This document shows positions 16,846 through 25,717 of a stretch of DNA of 33,090 nt, in pieces. A program made the position numbers and the translations under genes. Position 1 is the stretch's first letter. Every line of letters starts with the position of its first letter. The notes beneath the pieces are model-generated. The model saw only the letters and a list, made by a program, of their open reading frames with translations. It did not search any database and was not told where the DNA came from. Source of the stretch: JANQQZ01 sp039187315 (GTDB lineage: Bacteria > Planctomycetota > Phycisphaerae > Phycisphaerales > UBA1924); assembly GCA_039187315.1 (NCBI GenBank), contig JBCCZQ010000032.1, forward strand, positions 1-33,090, read 5' to 3'.

Positions 16846-16874
16846 TTGACGCAACCCCCGGCATGCGTCATACT
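16846..16874 (+). promoter_or_regulatory. Predicted sigma-70-type promoter of the dockerin-like gene
   Basis: TTGACG at 16846-16851 and CATACT at 16869-16874 are separated by 17 bases and match the -35 and -10 consensus at five and four of six positions. Transcription would start near 16881, placing operator 3 at about +9 to +24, where a bound repressor would block the polymerase. Confidence 0.5.
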
Positions 16875-16888
16875 GAGATTCAGAGGAA

Positions 16889-16904
16889 ATGTAAACGATT
16901 TCAG
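16889..16904. promoter_or_regulatory. LacI-type operator 3 (imperfect)
   Basis: ATGTAAACGATTTCAG keeps one perfect half (TGTAA) and has one mismatch in the other (TTTCA in place of TTACA) compared with operators 1 and 2. It lies just after a predicted promoter and 48 bases before the start at 16953. Weaker binding, hence looser repression, would be expected. Confidence 0.55.
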
Positions 16905-16952
16905 CAGCGATCGGCGCTCGCCGCGCGTCACGATTTCAAAGGAGCGATCACC

Positions 16953-17780
16953 ATGCTGTTTCGAGGCTTGATCACGGCCATGGCCGCCCTCACGATGGGC
17001 TCGGCCGCTGCCCAGTGTCTGGATAACCGCGTTGACAACCCCTCGTTCGAAGAGATCGATCCCGCCGACTCATCTCTGCCGCGCGGGTGGGGAATATTCA
17101 ACACAGCACTGCTGCGCACGGCGACGGATGGCATCACGCCGTTCTTTGCCAGGACCGGCAACAACTCGATCGAGTTCCCATCGGGCGCTGACTTTTCTGG
17201 CGTCACGACCGATGTGCTGAATCAGAGCACGTTGGAATTCAACAACCCGGAATATGAGTACCTCGGCGGCGATGTGACGGTCTCGGGCTGGTACCTCATC
17301 CCAGCCGATCAGCCGCTGGACGGCGCTGACTCGGGCATCAAGCTCGAGTTCCGCCGCGCAAACTCTTCGATCTACACGTCGTTCGAAGACCTGAGCATCA
17401 GCGGCGATACGGGCGGGCAGTGGGTCGAGTACTCCTTCACGGTGACCGACAGCGACATCTTGGCCGTGGGCGATTTCCCGCCCGATCCCGTGGCCGTGAC
17501 CGTCCTGCCGCTGCGGTTCGGGAGTGTTTCGTCAACTGGCACCATCTTTTGGGATGACCTCTGCCTCGTGCAGGCCACGCCCGCCCCGGACTGCCCGTGC
17601 GATGTGAACGGCGACGGGAACTGCAGCGACAGCGATTTCTTCGCCTGGGTCACCGCCTTCGTGGCCAGCCCGCGCACACCGGAGCAGGAAGCGGCCTGTG
17701 ATGTGAACGGCGACGGGAACTGCAACGACAGTGACTTCTTCGCCTGGGTCACCGAGTTCTCCGGGCCCGGCTGCGACTAA
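16953..17780 (+). CDS. Secreted carbohydrate-binding-like protein with paired dockerin-like C-terminal motifs
   Basis: Protein of 275 residues. ATG 16953 follows GGAG at 16941 with eight bases between, and starts a signal peptide (MLFRGLITAMAALTMGSAAA, cut before QC). Residues about 20-210 look like a CBM4/9-type jelly-roll: NRVDNPSFEE near the start, then GDVTVSGWYLIPADQPLDG and GTIFWDDLCLV at the end of the fold. The C-terminus has two calcium-loop-like repeats, CDVNGDGNCSDSDFFAWVTA and CDVNGDGNCNDSDFFAWVTE, ending GPGCD; this matches the GC-type dockerin-like tail of planctomycete exported proteins. No catalytic motif is seen. It probably binds glucan at the surface or in a secreted complex. 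Operator 3 and a promoter precede it and a terminator follows it. Confidence 0.85.
   Translation: MLFRGLITAMAALTMGSAAAQCLDNRVDNPSFEEIDPADSSLPRGWGIFNTALLRTATDGITPFFARTGNNSIEFPSGADFSGVTTDVLNQSTLEFNNPEYEYLGGDVTVSGWYLIPADQPLDGADSGIKLEFRRANSSIYTSFEDLSISGDTGGQWVEYSFTVTDSDILAVGDFPPDPVAVTVLPLRFGSVSSTGTIFWDDLCLVQATPAPDCPCDVNGDGNCSDSDFFAWVTAFVASPRTPEQEAACDVNGDGNCNDSDFFAWVTEFSGPGCD
17601..17759 (+). repeat. Two 60-base copies encoding the dockerin-like motifs
   Basis: The 60-base segments at 17601-17660 and 17700-17759 differ at only five positions, two of them in the last five bases. They encode the two CDVNGDGNC motifs. Their nucleotide similarity, including silent sites, suggests recent duplication or gene conversion. 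Confidence 0.85.
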
Positions 17781-17804
17781 GCAAGCATCGTGTCTCGCTC
17801 TGAC

Positions 17805-17839
17805 GCCCGGACGGGTTTACGCCCGTTCGGGCTGTTTTT
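17805..17839 (+). terminator. Rho-independent terminator after the dockerin-like gene
   Basis: An 11-base-pair stem (17805-17815 with 17822-17832, one G-T wobble) with a six-base loop is followed by TGTTTTT. It begins 24 bases after the stop codon. It should end the short transcript of the dockerin-like gene, at least in part, and separates it from the glycosidase gene at 17894. Confidence 0.85.
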
Positions 17840-17893
17840 CGCGGCGATGCGCGGGTCCGTTTGGCCGCTCGCCTGATCCCTGGGGGCGGTCAT

Positions 17894-20800
17894 ATGCGTT
17901 CAGTCTCTATCGGTATCGTGCTTCTGGCAGTGTTCATTTCGTCGCGGCCGATCAGCCCGGCCGCGGCGCAGACCGATGCCCAGCGCGATTTCACCGAGCT
18001 GATCGATCCCGACAGGCCAACGTCGGGATGGACCGCCATCGCCGCGGACGGTGTCACCATCAGTGTCCGCGAGGATGCCGATGTTCCCGGTGCTCTCCGG
18101 ATCGACTACGACTTCAGCGCCGGCTCAGGCTTCGGTATCGTCCGGAAGCCGGTCACGATCCCGCTCGGGGAGAACTACCGCTTCGCGTATCGCGTGCGGG
18201 GGCATGGTCCGGCGAACGACCTCGAGTTCAAGCTGATCGATCCATCCGACGAGAACGTCTGGTGGGTCAACCGCCGGGCCTTTCGCGTGCCGAGCGACTG
18301 GACGCAGATGCTGGATCGACGCCGGCATTTTGAGTTTGCATGGGGACCGTCCGGCGGAGCGCCGCTCGATGCCTTGGGCTTCATCGAGTTCGCGATCGCC
18401 GCAAGCGAAGGCGGAACCGGGACGGTGTACATCGACAGACTGGACTACCGATCGCTTCCACCGGAGACACCGTACACCGGCGTGCCGATGCTGCGCGACC
18501 CGGCCATGGATGCACCTGCGCGGCCAGCGCCCGATGGTGAAGCCGGGTGGCGTTTCGAAGCCGGTGCATCCTCGCTCGTGATCGATTTCGGCCGAGGCAG
18601 ACCCGTGACAGGGCTGGAGCTCGAGTGGACAGCTACGGGAGGTGTGGATCTCCGGGTTGGTGCGCAGACAGAAACGGGGTTCGTCGATGGCATCGGCGGG
18701 ATCAATGCATCCGATGGCGGCATGGATACGGTCTTGCTTCCCGAAACCGAAGCAACCGCGCTCCGGCTCGATGTGCGATCGGACACGACAGCCACGCTCG
18801 AACGGTTCCGCGTGCTGACGCCGGAGGAGGGCACATCGGTCAACGACCTGCTCGTCAGGATCGCACACCAACGCGGGGAGGGGTTGCTGCCGCGGCCGTT
18901 CTCCCAACAGCAGACGCTCTGGACGGTTGTTGGCACTCCGGGCCATCGCGCGGAGTCGCTCATCAGCGAGCTCGGCTCCGTCGAGATCGATAAGGGCGGG
19001 TTCAGTATCGAACCCGTCCTCTTCGTTGGCGACCGGTTGCTGACTTGGGCCGACGGCACGCACGAGCAGAGTCTCCTTGAAGGGTCGCTCCCGCTGCCGA
19101 CGGTGCGACGGACGCACCCCGGCATCACGCTCGAGGTCGCGCCCGTGGTCGAGGGTGACGACACAGAGGCGGTCCTCGCTGTTCGCTACAGGCTCAAGAA
19201 CACCGGCGAGTCGCGGTGGGGCGGGCGCCTCGGGCTCGCAGTCCTGCCGGTTCAAGTGCTCCCGCCGTGGCAGTGGCTGAACCTCGTCGGCGGTCATTCA
19301 CCGGTGACGCGCATCGAGCTTGCGTCTTCGGGTGCCGTTATCAACGGTGATCGTGAGATCTCGCTGATAACGCCCGCGGATTCGGTCGCGGCATGGGACC
19401 TGCAATCCTCTTTGATACCTATTGCGTTCGATCGGGGCAGCGCGTCGTGCGAATCGATCGGTGGGACGGCGTCGGGTTTGCTTGTGTTTCGCGTCGATCT
19501 CGCGCCGGGGGAGCAACGCGATGTTGTGCTCGCTGCCGATCTGCCTGGTTCGGCGGGCTCTCTGCCCGATATCAGCAACCTCGACTACGGGTCCATGCGT
19601 CGGCGCGTTGCGTCCGAGTGGCGGGAAGAGCTCGCCGGGATCCGGATCCGTCTCCCGGGCCGTGATGCCGCCATCGCCGACGCGATCCGCAGCACCGCAG
19701 CCTACGTGCTGATCAACCGTGATGGGCCCGCGATCCAGCCCGGATCGCGCACGTACGAGCGTGCATGGATCCGTGACGGATCGATCACGGGCGCGGCGAT
19801 GCTTACGCTGGGTTTCAACGAGTCGATGCGCCGGTACATCGAGTGGTACGCACCCTACCAGTACGAGTCTGGCAAGGTGCCGTGCGTTGTTGACCACCGA
19901 GGTCCGGACCCAGTCGACGAGCATGATTCGACCGGGCAGCTGATCTTTGCGATTGCGCGCTACATCGAAACGAGCGGCAACACCGGCTTTGCATCTTCGC
20001 ACTTCGAGACCGTCGCTCGCGGCGTCGTATATCTCGAAGATCTCATAGCGCAGCGTTCAACGCCGGAGTACGCGGGCACGGCGTACGAGGGCCTCGTACC
20101 CGAATCGATCAGCCACGAGGGATACAGCGCGAAGCCGATGCACTCGTACTGGGACAATTTCTTTGTGCTCCAGGGGCTCCGAGACGCCGCGTGGCTCGCA
20201 TCGCTCGCAGGGAAGCCCGACGAGGCGGCGCGCTGGACCGAGACCGGTTCGACGTTTGCCGAGAGCTTGCACGATTCGATCATCGCCGCTGCCCGGGAGC
20301 AGGGGGTCCCGTACATCCCCGGTTGCGTTGAACTCGGCGACTTCGACCCGACCTCGACCGCCGTTGCGCTCGCGCCGCTCTCGGTCTCTGACGCCCTGCC
20401 CGCGGATCTGCTGGAAGCCACGCTCGAGCGGTACTGGGAGTGGTTCGAGGCCAGACGCCTCGGTTCGCGGGAGTACCGAGACTACACGCCGTACGAGATG
20501 CGGGTCATCGGCGCGATGGGCGTGTTCGGCAAGCGCGATCGCGTTGCGACCATGCTCGACTGGTTCATGGAGGAACGCCAGCCCGTTGGGTGGAACCAGT
20601 GGACCGAGATCGTGTACCAAGACCCCAATTACCCGGGCTTCATCGGTGATGTGCCGCATACCTGGTGTGGCTCGAACCTGATTAATTCGCTCTCGGCCCT
20701 CGTTGTCAGCAGCGGTGAGGGGGAGATTCGATTGGCGCGGGGCGTGCCCGAGCGATGGTTCCGAGCAGAGGAGGGCTTCGCGATCGAGGGACTCGCGACG

Positions 20801-21037
20801 CCGTACGGACGTCTTGACATGACCTACCAGAAGTCAGGCAGCACGGGTTCGTTCACCATCGACTTCGTTCCCAGCGCTCGATGGTCCGGTGCTCCAGTTG
20901 TGCTGCACCTCCCGTCGTCTGTATTCGGTGATGAATCAGTCGTGCTCAACGGGCTTGCTGTCCCAGGCAGGATCCACACGGATCCGTCGCATAGCGTCTT
21001 CCGATTCTTAGGACCCGAGGCACCAGCCGACCGCTGA
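17894..21037 (+). CDS. Large secreted six-hairpin glycosidase-like protein with N-terminal binding domains
   Basis: Protein of 1047 residues. ATG 17894 begins a signal peptide (MRSVSIGIVLLAVFISSRPI, cut near AAAQ). Residues about 25-190 resemble a carbohydrate-binding sandwich (NYRFAYRVRGHGPANDLEFK, GFIEFAIAASEGGTGTVYID). A second beta-rich region at about 215-310 resembles a discoidin-like fold. The C-terminal half, from about 590, looks like an alpha/alpha six-hairpin barrel: YERAWIRDGSITGAAMLTLG, HSYWDNFFVLQGLRDAAWLA, YTPYEMRVIGAMGVFG and GWNQWTEIVYQDPNYPG. The W-RDGS and Trp-Asn blocks recall clans that include GH15, GH37 and GH63, but I cannot place it in a numbered family. Likely acidic catalytic residues lie in IRDGS and WTEIVYQDP. 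Export and position suggest action on the same glucan outside the cell. No operator precedes it; read-through is possible. Confidence 0.8.
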   Translation: MRSVSIGIVLLAVFISSRPISPAAAQTDAQRDFTELIDPDRPTSGWTAIAADGVTISVREDADVPGALRIDYDFSAGSGFGIVRKPVTIPLGENYRFAYRVRGHGPANDLEFKLIDPSDENVWWVNRRAFRVPSDWTQMLDRRRHFEFAWGPSGGAPLDALGFIEFAIAASEGGTGTVYIDRLDYRSLPPETPYTGVPMLRDPAMDAPARPAPDGEAGWRFEAGASSLVIDFGRGRPVTGLELEWTATGGVDLRVGAQTETGFVDGIGGINASDGGMDTVLLPETEATALRLDVRSDTTATLERFRVLTPEEGTSVNDLLVRIAHQRGEGLLPRPFSQQQTLWTVVGTPGHRAESLISELGSVEIDKGGFSIEPVLFVGDRLLTWADGTHEQSLLEGSLPLPTVRRTHPGITLEVAPVVEGDDTEAVLAVRYRLKNTGESRWGGRLGLAVLPVQVLPPWQWLNLVGGHSPVTRIELASSGAVINGDREISLITPADSVAAWDLQSSLIPIAFDRGSASCESIGGTASGLLVFRVDLAPGEQRDVVLAADLPGSAGSLPDISNLDYGSMRRRVASEWREELAGIRIRLPGRDAAIADAIRSTAAYVLINRDGPAIQPGSRTYERAWIRDGSITGAAMLTLGFNESMRRYIEWYAPYQYESGKVPCVVDHRGPDPVDEHDSTGQLIFAIARYIETSGNTGFASSHFETVARGVVYLEDLIAQRSTPEYAGTAYEGLVPESISHEGYSAKPMHSYWDNFFVLQGLRDAAWLASLAGKPDEAARWTETGSTFAESLHDSIIAAAREQGVPYIPGCVELGDFDPTSTAVALAPLSVSDALPADLLEATLERYWEWFEARRLGSREYRDYTPYEMRVIGAMGVFGKRDRVATMLDWFMEERQPVGWNQWTEIVYQDPNYPGFIGDVPHTWCGSNLINSLSALVVSSGEGEIRLARGVPERWFRAEEGFAIEGLATPYGRLDMTYQKSGSTGSFTIDFVPSARWSGAPVVLHLPSSVFGDESVVLNGLAVPGRIHTDPSHSVFRFLGPEAPADR

Positions 21038-21138
21038 CCCGCGTGCCCCGCTTCTGCACGACACTTCGGTGCGCGGCGGTTCCGTTCCACCTCCGTCGCT
21101 CGATTCATGCGAACGCACCCCTTCGAGAGGAATCCAGC

Positions 21139-22500
<1,362 letters not shown>

Positions 22501-22503
22501 AAA

Positions 22504-22523
22504 GCGCCGCCCGGAGGCGGCGC
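22504..22523. terminator. Candidate bidirectional terminator hairpin between GH1 and aceA
   Basis: GCGCCGCC and GGCGGCGC form a perfect eight-base stem around CGGA, four bases after the GH1 stop. The plus side has no T run; on the minus side TTTC follows the stem, which is a weak tail. It lies between convergent genes, so termination of either transcript is plausible. Confidence 0.5.
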
Positions 22524-22590
22524 GAGAGACAGGCCGATGAAGAATGATCAGCCACGGATGTCCGAGACCCCGGCATCCATGGGCATCGCG

Positions 22591-23889
22591 TTAGAACTGC
22601 GCCGATTCGGTCGATCCGGCGAGGGCAAGCGTCGAACTCGTCCCGCCGCTGATCGTCTGGCTGACCGCATCGAAAAAGCCGGTGCCGACTTCACGCTGGT
22701 GCTTCACGGCCGTGTACCCGTTCTCGGCTGAGTCGAACTCCGCGTCCTGCAGCTTGGAGTACGCGGCCATGCCGCGGTCCTTGTACCCGCGTGCGAGCTC
22801 GAACATCGAATGGTTGAGGGCATGGAAGCCCGCGAGCGTGACGAACTGGAACTTGTAGCCCATCGCACCCAGCTCGCGCTGGAAGACCTCGATCGTCTCT
22901 GCGTCGAGGTTTTTCCGCCAGTTGAACGACGGCGAGCAGTTGTACGCGAGCATCTTGCCCGGGAACTGCGCGTGGACCGCTTCGGCGAAGCGGCGGGCCT
23001 GATCCAGGTCCGGAGTCGATGTCTCGCACCAGATCATGTCGGCGTACGGGGCGTATGCCAGTGCGCGGGAGATGGCGCACTCGATACCGCCGTTGATCCG
23101 GAAGAACCCCTCGACTGTCCGCTCCTTGCTGGCGATGAACGGGTGGTCGTACTCATCGATATCGCTGGTCAGCAGCTGGGCACTGTCCGCGTCGGTTCGC
23201 GCGATCAGCACCGTCGGCACACCCTGGACATCCGCCGCCAATCGGGCGGCGATGAGGGTCTGCACGAACTGCGATGTGGGGATCAGCACCTTGCCCCCGA
23301 GATGGCCGCACTTCTTCGCGCTCGAGAGCTGATCCTCGAAGTGCACGCCCGATGCACCGGCCTCGATCATCGACTTCATGAGCTCGTACGCATTGAGAGT
23401 CCCGCCGAATCCAGCCTCGGCGTCCGCGACGATCGGCGCGAACCAGTCGCGGCAGACCTCGCCCTCGGCGCTCTCGACCTGGTCGGCACGCTGAAGCGCC
23501 CGGTTGATCTTCTCGACCACCTTCGGCACGCTGTTGGCCGGGTACAGGCTCTGGTCCGGGTACATATCACCTGAAAGGTTCGCGTCGGCTGCGACCTGCC
23601 AGCCGGACAGATAGATGGACTTCAGGCCCGCCCGGACCTGCTGCACGGCCTGGTTGCCGGTCAGGGCGCCGAGGGCGTTGACAAACGGCTCAGTGGTAAT
23701 GAGTTCCCAGAGCTTCTCCGCGCCGCGTCGTGCGAGTGTGTGCTCGATGCGTACGGAACCACGGAGCCGCTGCACATCCGCGGCCGTATACCCGCGCTCG
23801 ATACCCGCAAACCGATCAGCGGGCAGCGTCTCAGGAAAGAGGTCTTCGATCTCACGGATGGTGGTTGCTGTCCTTGCGTTCTGGATCAT
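22591..23889 (-). CDS. aceA: Isocitrate lyase
   Basis: Cleaves isocitrate to glyoxylate and succinate, the first step of the glyoxylate shunt that allows growth on acetate or fatty acids. Predicted 432 residues from ATG 23889, which has AAAGGA a few bases upstream; an in-frame ATG at 23943 would add 18 unlikely residues. The catalytic signature KKCGH is present with Cys194, close to the position in the E. coli enzyme, along with LYLSGWQ-like SIYLSGWQVAADAN, PIVADAEAGFGG and ARTDADSAQLLTSDID. The length fits the short bacterial form. It lies 62 bases downstream of aceB on the same strand, forming an aceBA operon. The C-terminus is rich in Ser and Ala, as usual near the active-site lid. Confidence 0.97.
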   Translation of the reverse strand: MIQNARTATTIREIEDLFPETLPADRFAGIERGYTAADVQRLRGSVRIEHTLARRGAEKLWELITTEPFVNALGALTGNQAVQQVRAGLKSIYLSGWQVAADANLSGDMYPDQSLYPANSVPKVVEKINRALQRADQVESAEGEVCRDWFAPIVADAEAGFGGTLNAYELMKSMIEAGASGVHFEDQLSSAKKCGHLGGKVLIPTSQFVQTLIAARLAADVQGVPTVLIARTDADSAQLLTSDIDEYDHPFIASKERTVEGFFRINGGIECAISRALAYAPYADMIWCETSTPDLDQARRFAEAVHAQFPGKMLAYNCSPSFNWRKNLDAETIEVFQRELGAMGYKFQFVTLAGFHALNHSMFELARGYKDRGMAAYSKLQDAEFDSAENGYTAVKHQREVGTGFFDAVSQTISGGTSSTLALAGSTESAQF

Positions 23890-23951
23890 GATCTGGTTCC
23901 TTTCAGTACTCGCGGATACGGGTCGTTCTGGTGTTCTGGACAAGCGACATA

Positions 23952-25559
23952 TCAGCCGTTGAGCAGCTCGTACGCAGGAAGCGTGAGGAACTCGACGAAC
24001 TCGGGATCGGTGCAGAGGCGCTGGAAGAGCGCGCCGGCCTCATCAAGCCTCGGCGCGTCTGCGCCGAGTTCCGCGCGGACCGCCCTCGTCTCGTCGCGGA
24101 TGAGCTGTTCGACACGCTCGGCAGTGACAGGTGCGCCTTCGATCGTGATCGAGCCGGCACGGACCCACTGCCAGAGCTGCGATCGGCAGATCTCAGCCGT
24201 TGCGGCATCTTCCATCAAGTTGTACAGCGGGACGCAGCCTCGGCCGTTGATCCATTGGTGGACATACCGCAGCCCAACCCGGACATTCGCTGCGACGCCC
24301 TCATCGGTGATCGAGCCCGTGGCCTTTGCGATCAAGTCAGCGGCGACGATCGGATCGGTCATGACCGGTCGATCGATCTGATTGCTGCCGGTCAGCACGC
24401 TGTCAAACTCGGCCCGGGCGACAGGCAGCAGGCCGGGGTGCGCTACCCAGGTGCCGTCGTGCCCGTCTCCAGCCTCTCGGGCCTTGTCGGCCTTGACGGA
24501 GGCAAACGCACGCTCGTTTGCTTCGGGATCGTTCTTGACCGGGATGAACGCGGACATGCCGCCCATCGCATGCGCGCCCCGCCTGTGGCACGTCCGTACC
24601 AGCAGACGCGTGTACGCGCGCATGAACGGCTGCGTCATCCCGACCTCTGCACGGTCGGGAAGCACACGGCCCGTGTGCTCTCGGAATACCTTGATCACAC
24701 TGAAGATGTAGTCCCAGCGCCCACAATTCAGGCCTGCGGAGTGCTGACGAAGCTCGAACAGGATCTCGTCCATTTCGAACGCCGCAGGGAGCGTCTCGAT
24801 CAGGACCGTCGCCTTGATGGTGCCCAGAGGGATGCCGAGGAATTCCTGCGCGAAGACAAAGACATCATTCCAGATGCGAGCTTCGAGGTGGCTCTCAAGC
24901 TTTGGAAGGTAGAAGCACGGCACTACACCGCGTGCAATCTGTTCTGCTGCATTGTGGAAGAAGAACAAGCCAAAGTCGACCAGCGCACCGGGCACCGGCT
25001 CGCCGTTGAGCCGAACGTGCTTCTCGGGGAGGTGGAGCCCGCGCGGTCGTACGAACAGCACCGCCGGCTTCTCATCGAGTTCGTACCGCTTGCCCGCTGC
25101 GTTGACGAACGAGATGGAATTGCGGACCGCATCGAAGAGGTTGACCTGACCTTCGGTGACGTTGGCCCACGTCGGGCTCGTCGAGTCTTCGAGGTCGGCC
25201 ATGAAGACCTTCGCGCCGGAGTTCAACGCATTGATCATCATCTTCCGGTCCGTGGGGCCGGTGATCTCGACGCGGCGGTCCCGCAGGAAAGCCGGCACCG
25301 GCTCGACACGCCAATCGTCGTCACGGACGTCGGCAGTCTCACTCAGGAACTCGGGTGTCTCACCGGCATCGAACCGTGCCTGCCGGTCTTGCCGACGCCT
25401 GAGTGCCTCGGCGATCCGCGGGCCAAACCGCACCGCGAGCGATTCCACGAACGCCAGCGCAGCCGGGGTCAGCAACGTGTTGGCCGCTTCTGAAGGCGCG
25501 GGGTCACACGTCAAGGCCGCTGACGGAATGCTGGGGGAGTCGCTCGTATGAACCACCAT
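23952..25559 (-). CDS. aceB: Malate synthase A
   Basis: Condenses glyoxylate with acetyl-CoA to malate, the second step of the glyoxylate shunt. The 535-residue length fits malate synthase A. It contains FVRPRGLHLPEKHVRLNGEP with the active-site Arg, KATVLIETLPAAFEMDEIL with the metal-binding Glu, and a full match to the malate synthase signature (RQHSAGLNCGRWDYIF). ATG 25559 has AAGGAG seven bases upstream. That site lies inside an RNA hairpin (25558-25590), suggesting controlled translation. The first gene of aceBA, it is divergent from a ScfR/RamB-like regulator that probably controls it. Confidence 0.97.
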   Translation of the reverse strand: MVVHTSDSPSIPSAALTCDPAPSEAANTLLTPAALAFVESLAVRFGPRIAEALRRRQDRQARFDAGETPEFLSETADVRDDDWRVEPVPAFLRDRRVEITGPTDRKMMINALNSGAKVFMADLEDSTSPTWANVTEGQVNLFDAVRNSISFVNAAGKRYELDEKPAVLFVRPRGLHLPEKHVRLNGEPVPGALVDFGLFFFHNAAEQIARGVVPCFYLPKLESHLEARIWNDVFVFAQEFLGIPLGTIKATVLIETLPAAFEMDEILFELRQHSAGLNCGRWDYIFSVIKVFREHTGRVLPDRAEVGMTQPFMRAYTRLLVRTCHRRGAHAMGGMSAFIPVKNDPEANERAFASVKADKAREAGDGHDGTWVAHPGLLPVARAEFDSVLTGSNQIDRPVMTDPIVAADLIAKATGSITDEGVAANVRVGLRYVHQWINGRGCVPLYNLMEDAATAEICRSQLWQWVRAGSITIEGAPVTAERVEQLIRDETRAVRAELGADAPRLDEAGALFQRLCTDPEFVEFLTLPAYELLNG

Positions 25560-25590
25560 TGTGAATCTCCTTGTGTCAAGAGTTCACAAT
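25558..25590 (-). promoter_or_regulatory. Hairpin/dyad covering the aceB ribosome binding site and start
   Basis: In the aceB message, ATTGTGAA (25590-25583) pairs perfectly with TTCACAAT (25565-25558); the last two bases of the 3' arm are the AT of the start codon. Inside, CTC pairs with GAG and TTG with CAA, with single-base bulges and an ACA loop, so the AAGGAG ribosome binding site is largely paired. It could act as an RNA switch on translation, or as a DNA dyad bound by the divergent regulator. Both are inferences. Confidence 0.5.
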
Positions 25591-25624
25591 CATCGATTTT
25601 TGTCGTACACGCAATAAGTGAGGG

Positions 25625-25653
25625 TTGTGATCCGATGATTCAATCTGTAAACT
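25625..25653 (+). promoter_or_regulatory. Candidate promoter of the ScfR-like regulator
   Basis: TTGTGA at 25625 and TAAACT at 25648 are separated by 17 bases, each matching four of six consensus positions. The region is distinctly AT-rich compared with its surroundings. It would give a leader of about 58 bases to ATG 25718. Confidence 0.3.
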
Positions 25654-25717
25654 ATGTACAAGATGTATGTGTTAATTTGTCAATGCTGGTGCTCTGCCGG
25701 CGGTCTTGGAGGTCTCC

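Noticed and set aside
23931..25493. Plus-strand open frame of 520 codons opposite aceB
   Set aside because: Antisense shadow of malate synthase, whose full family signature lies on the minus strand.
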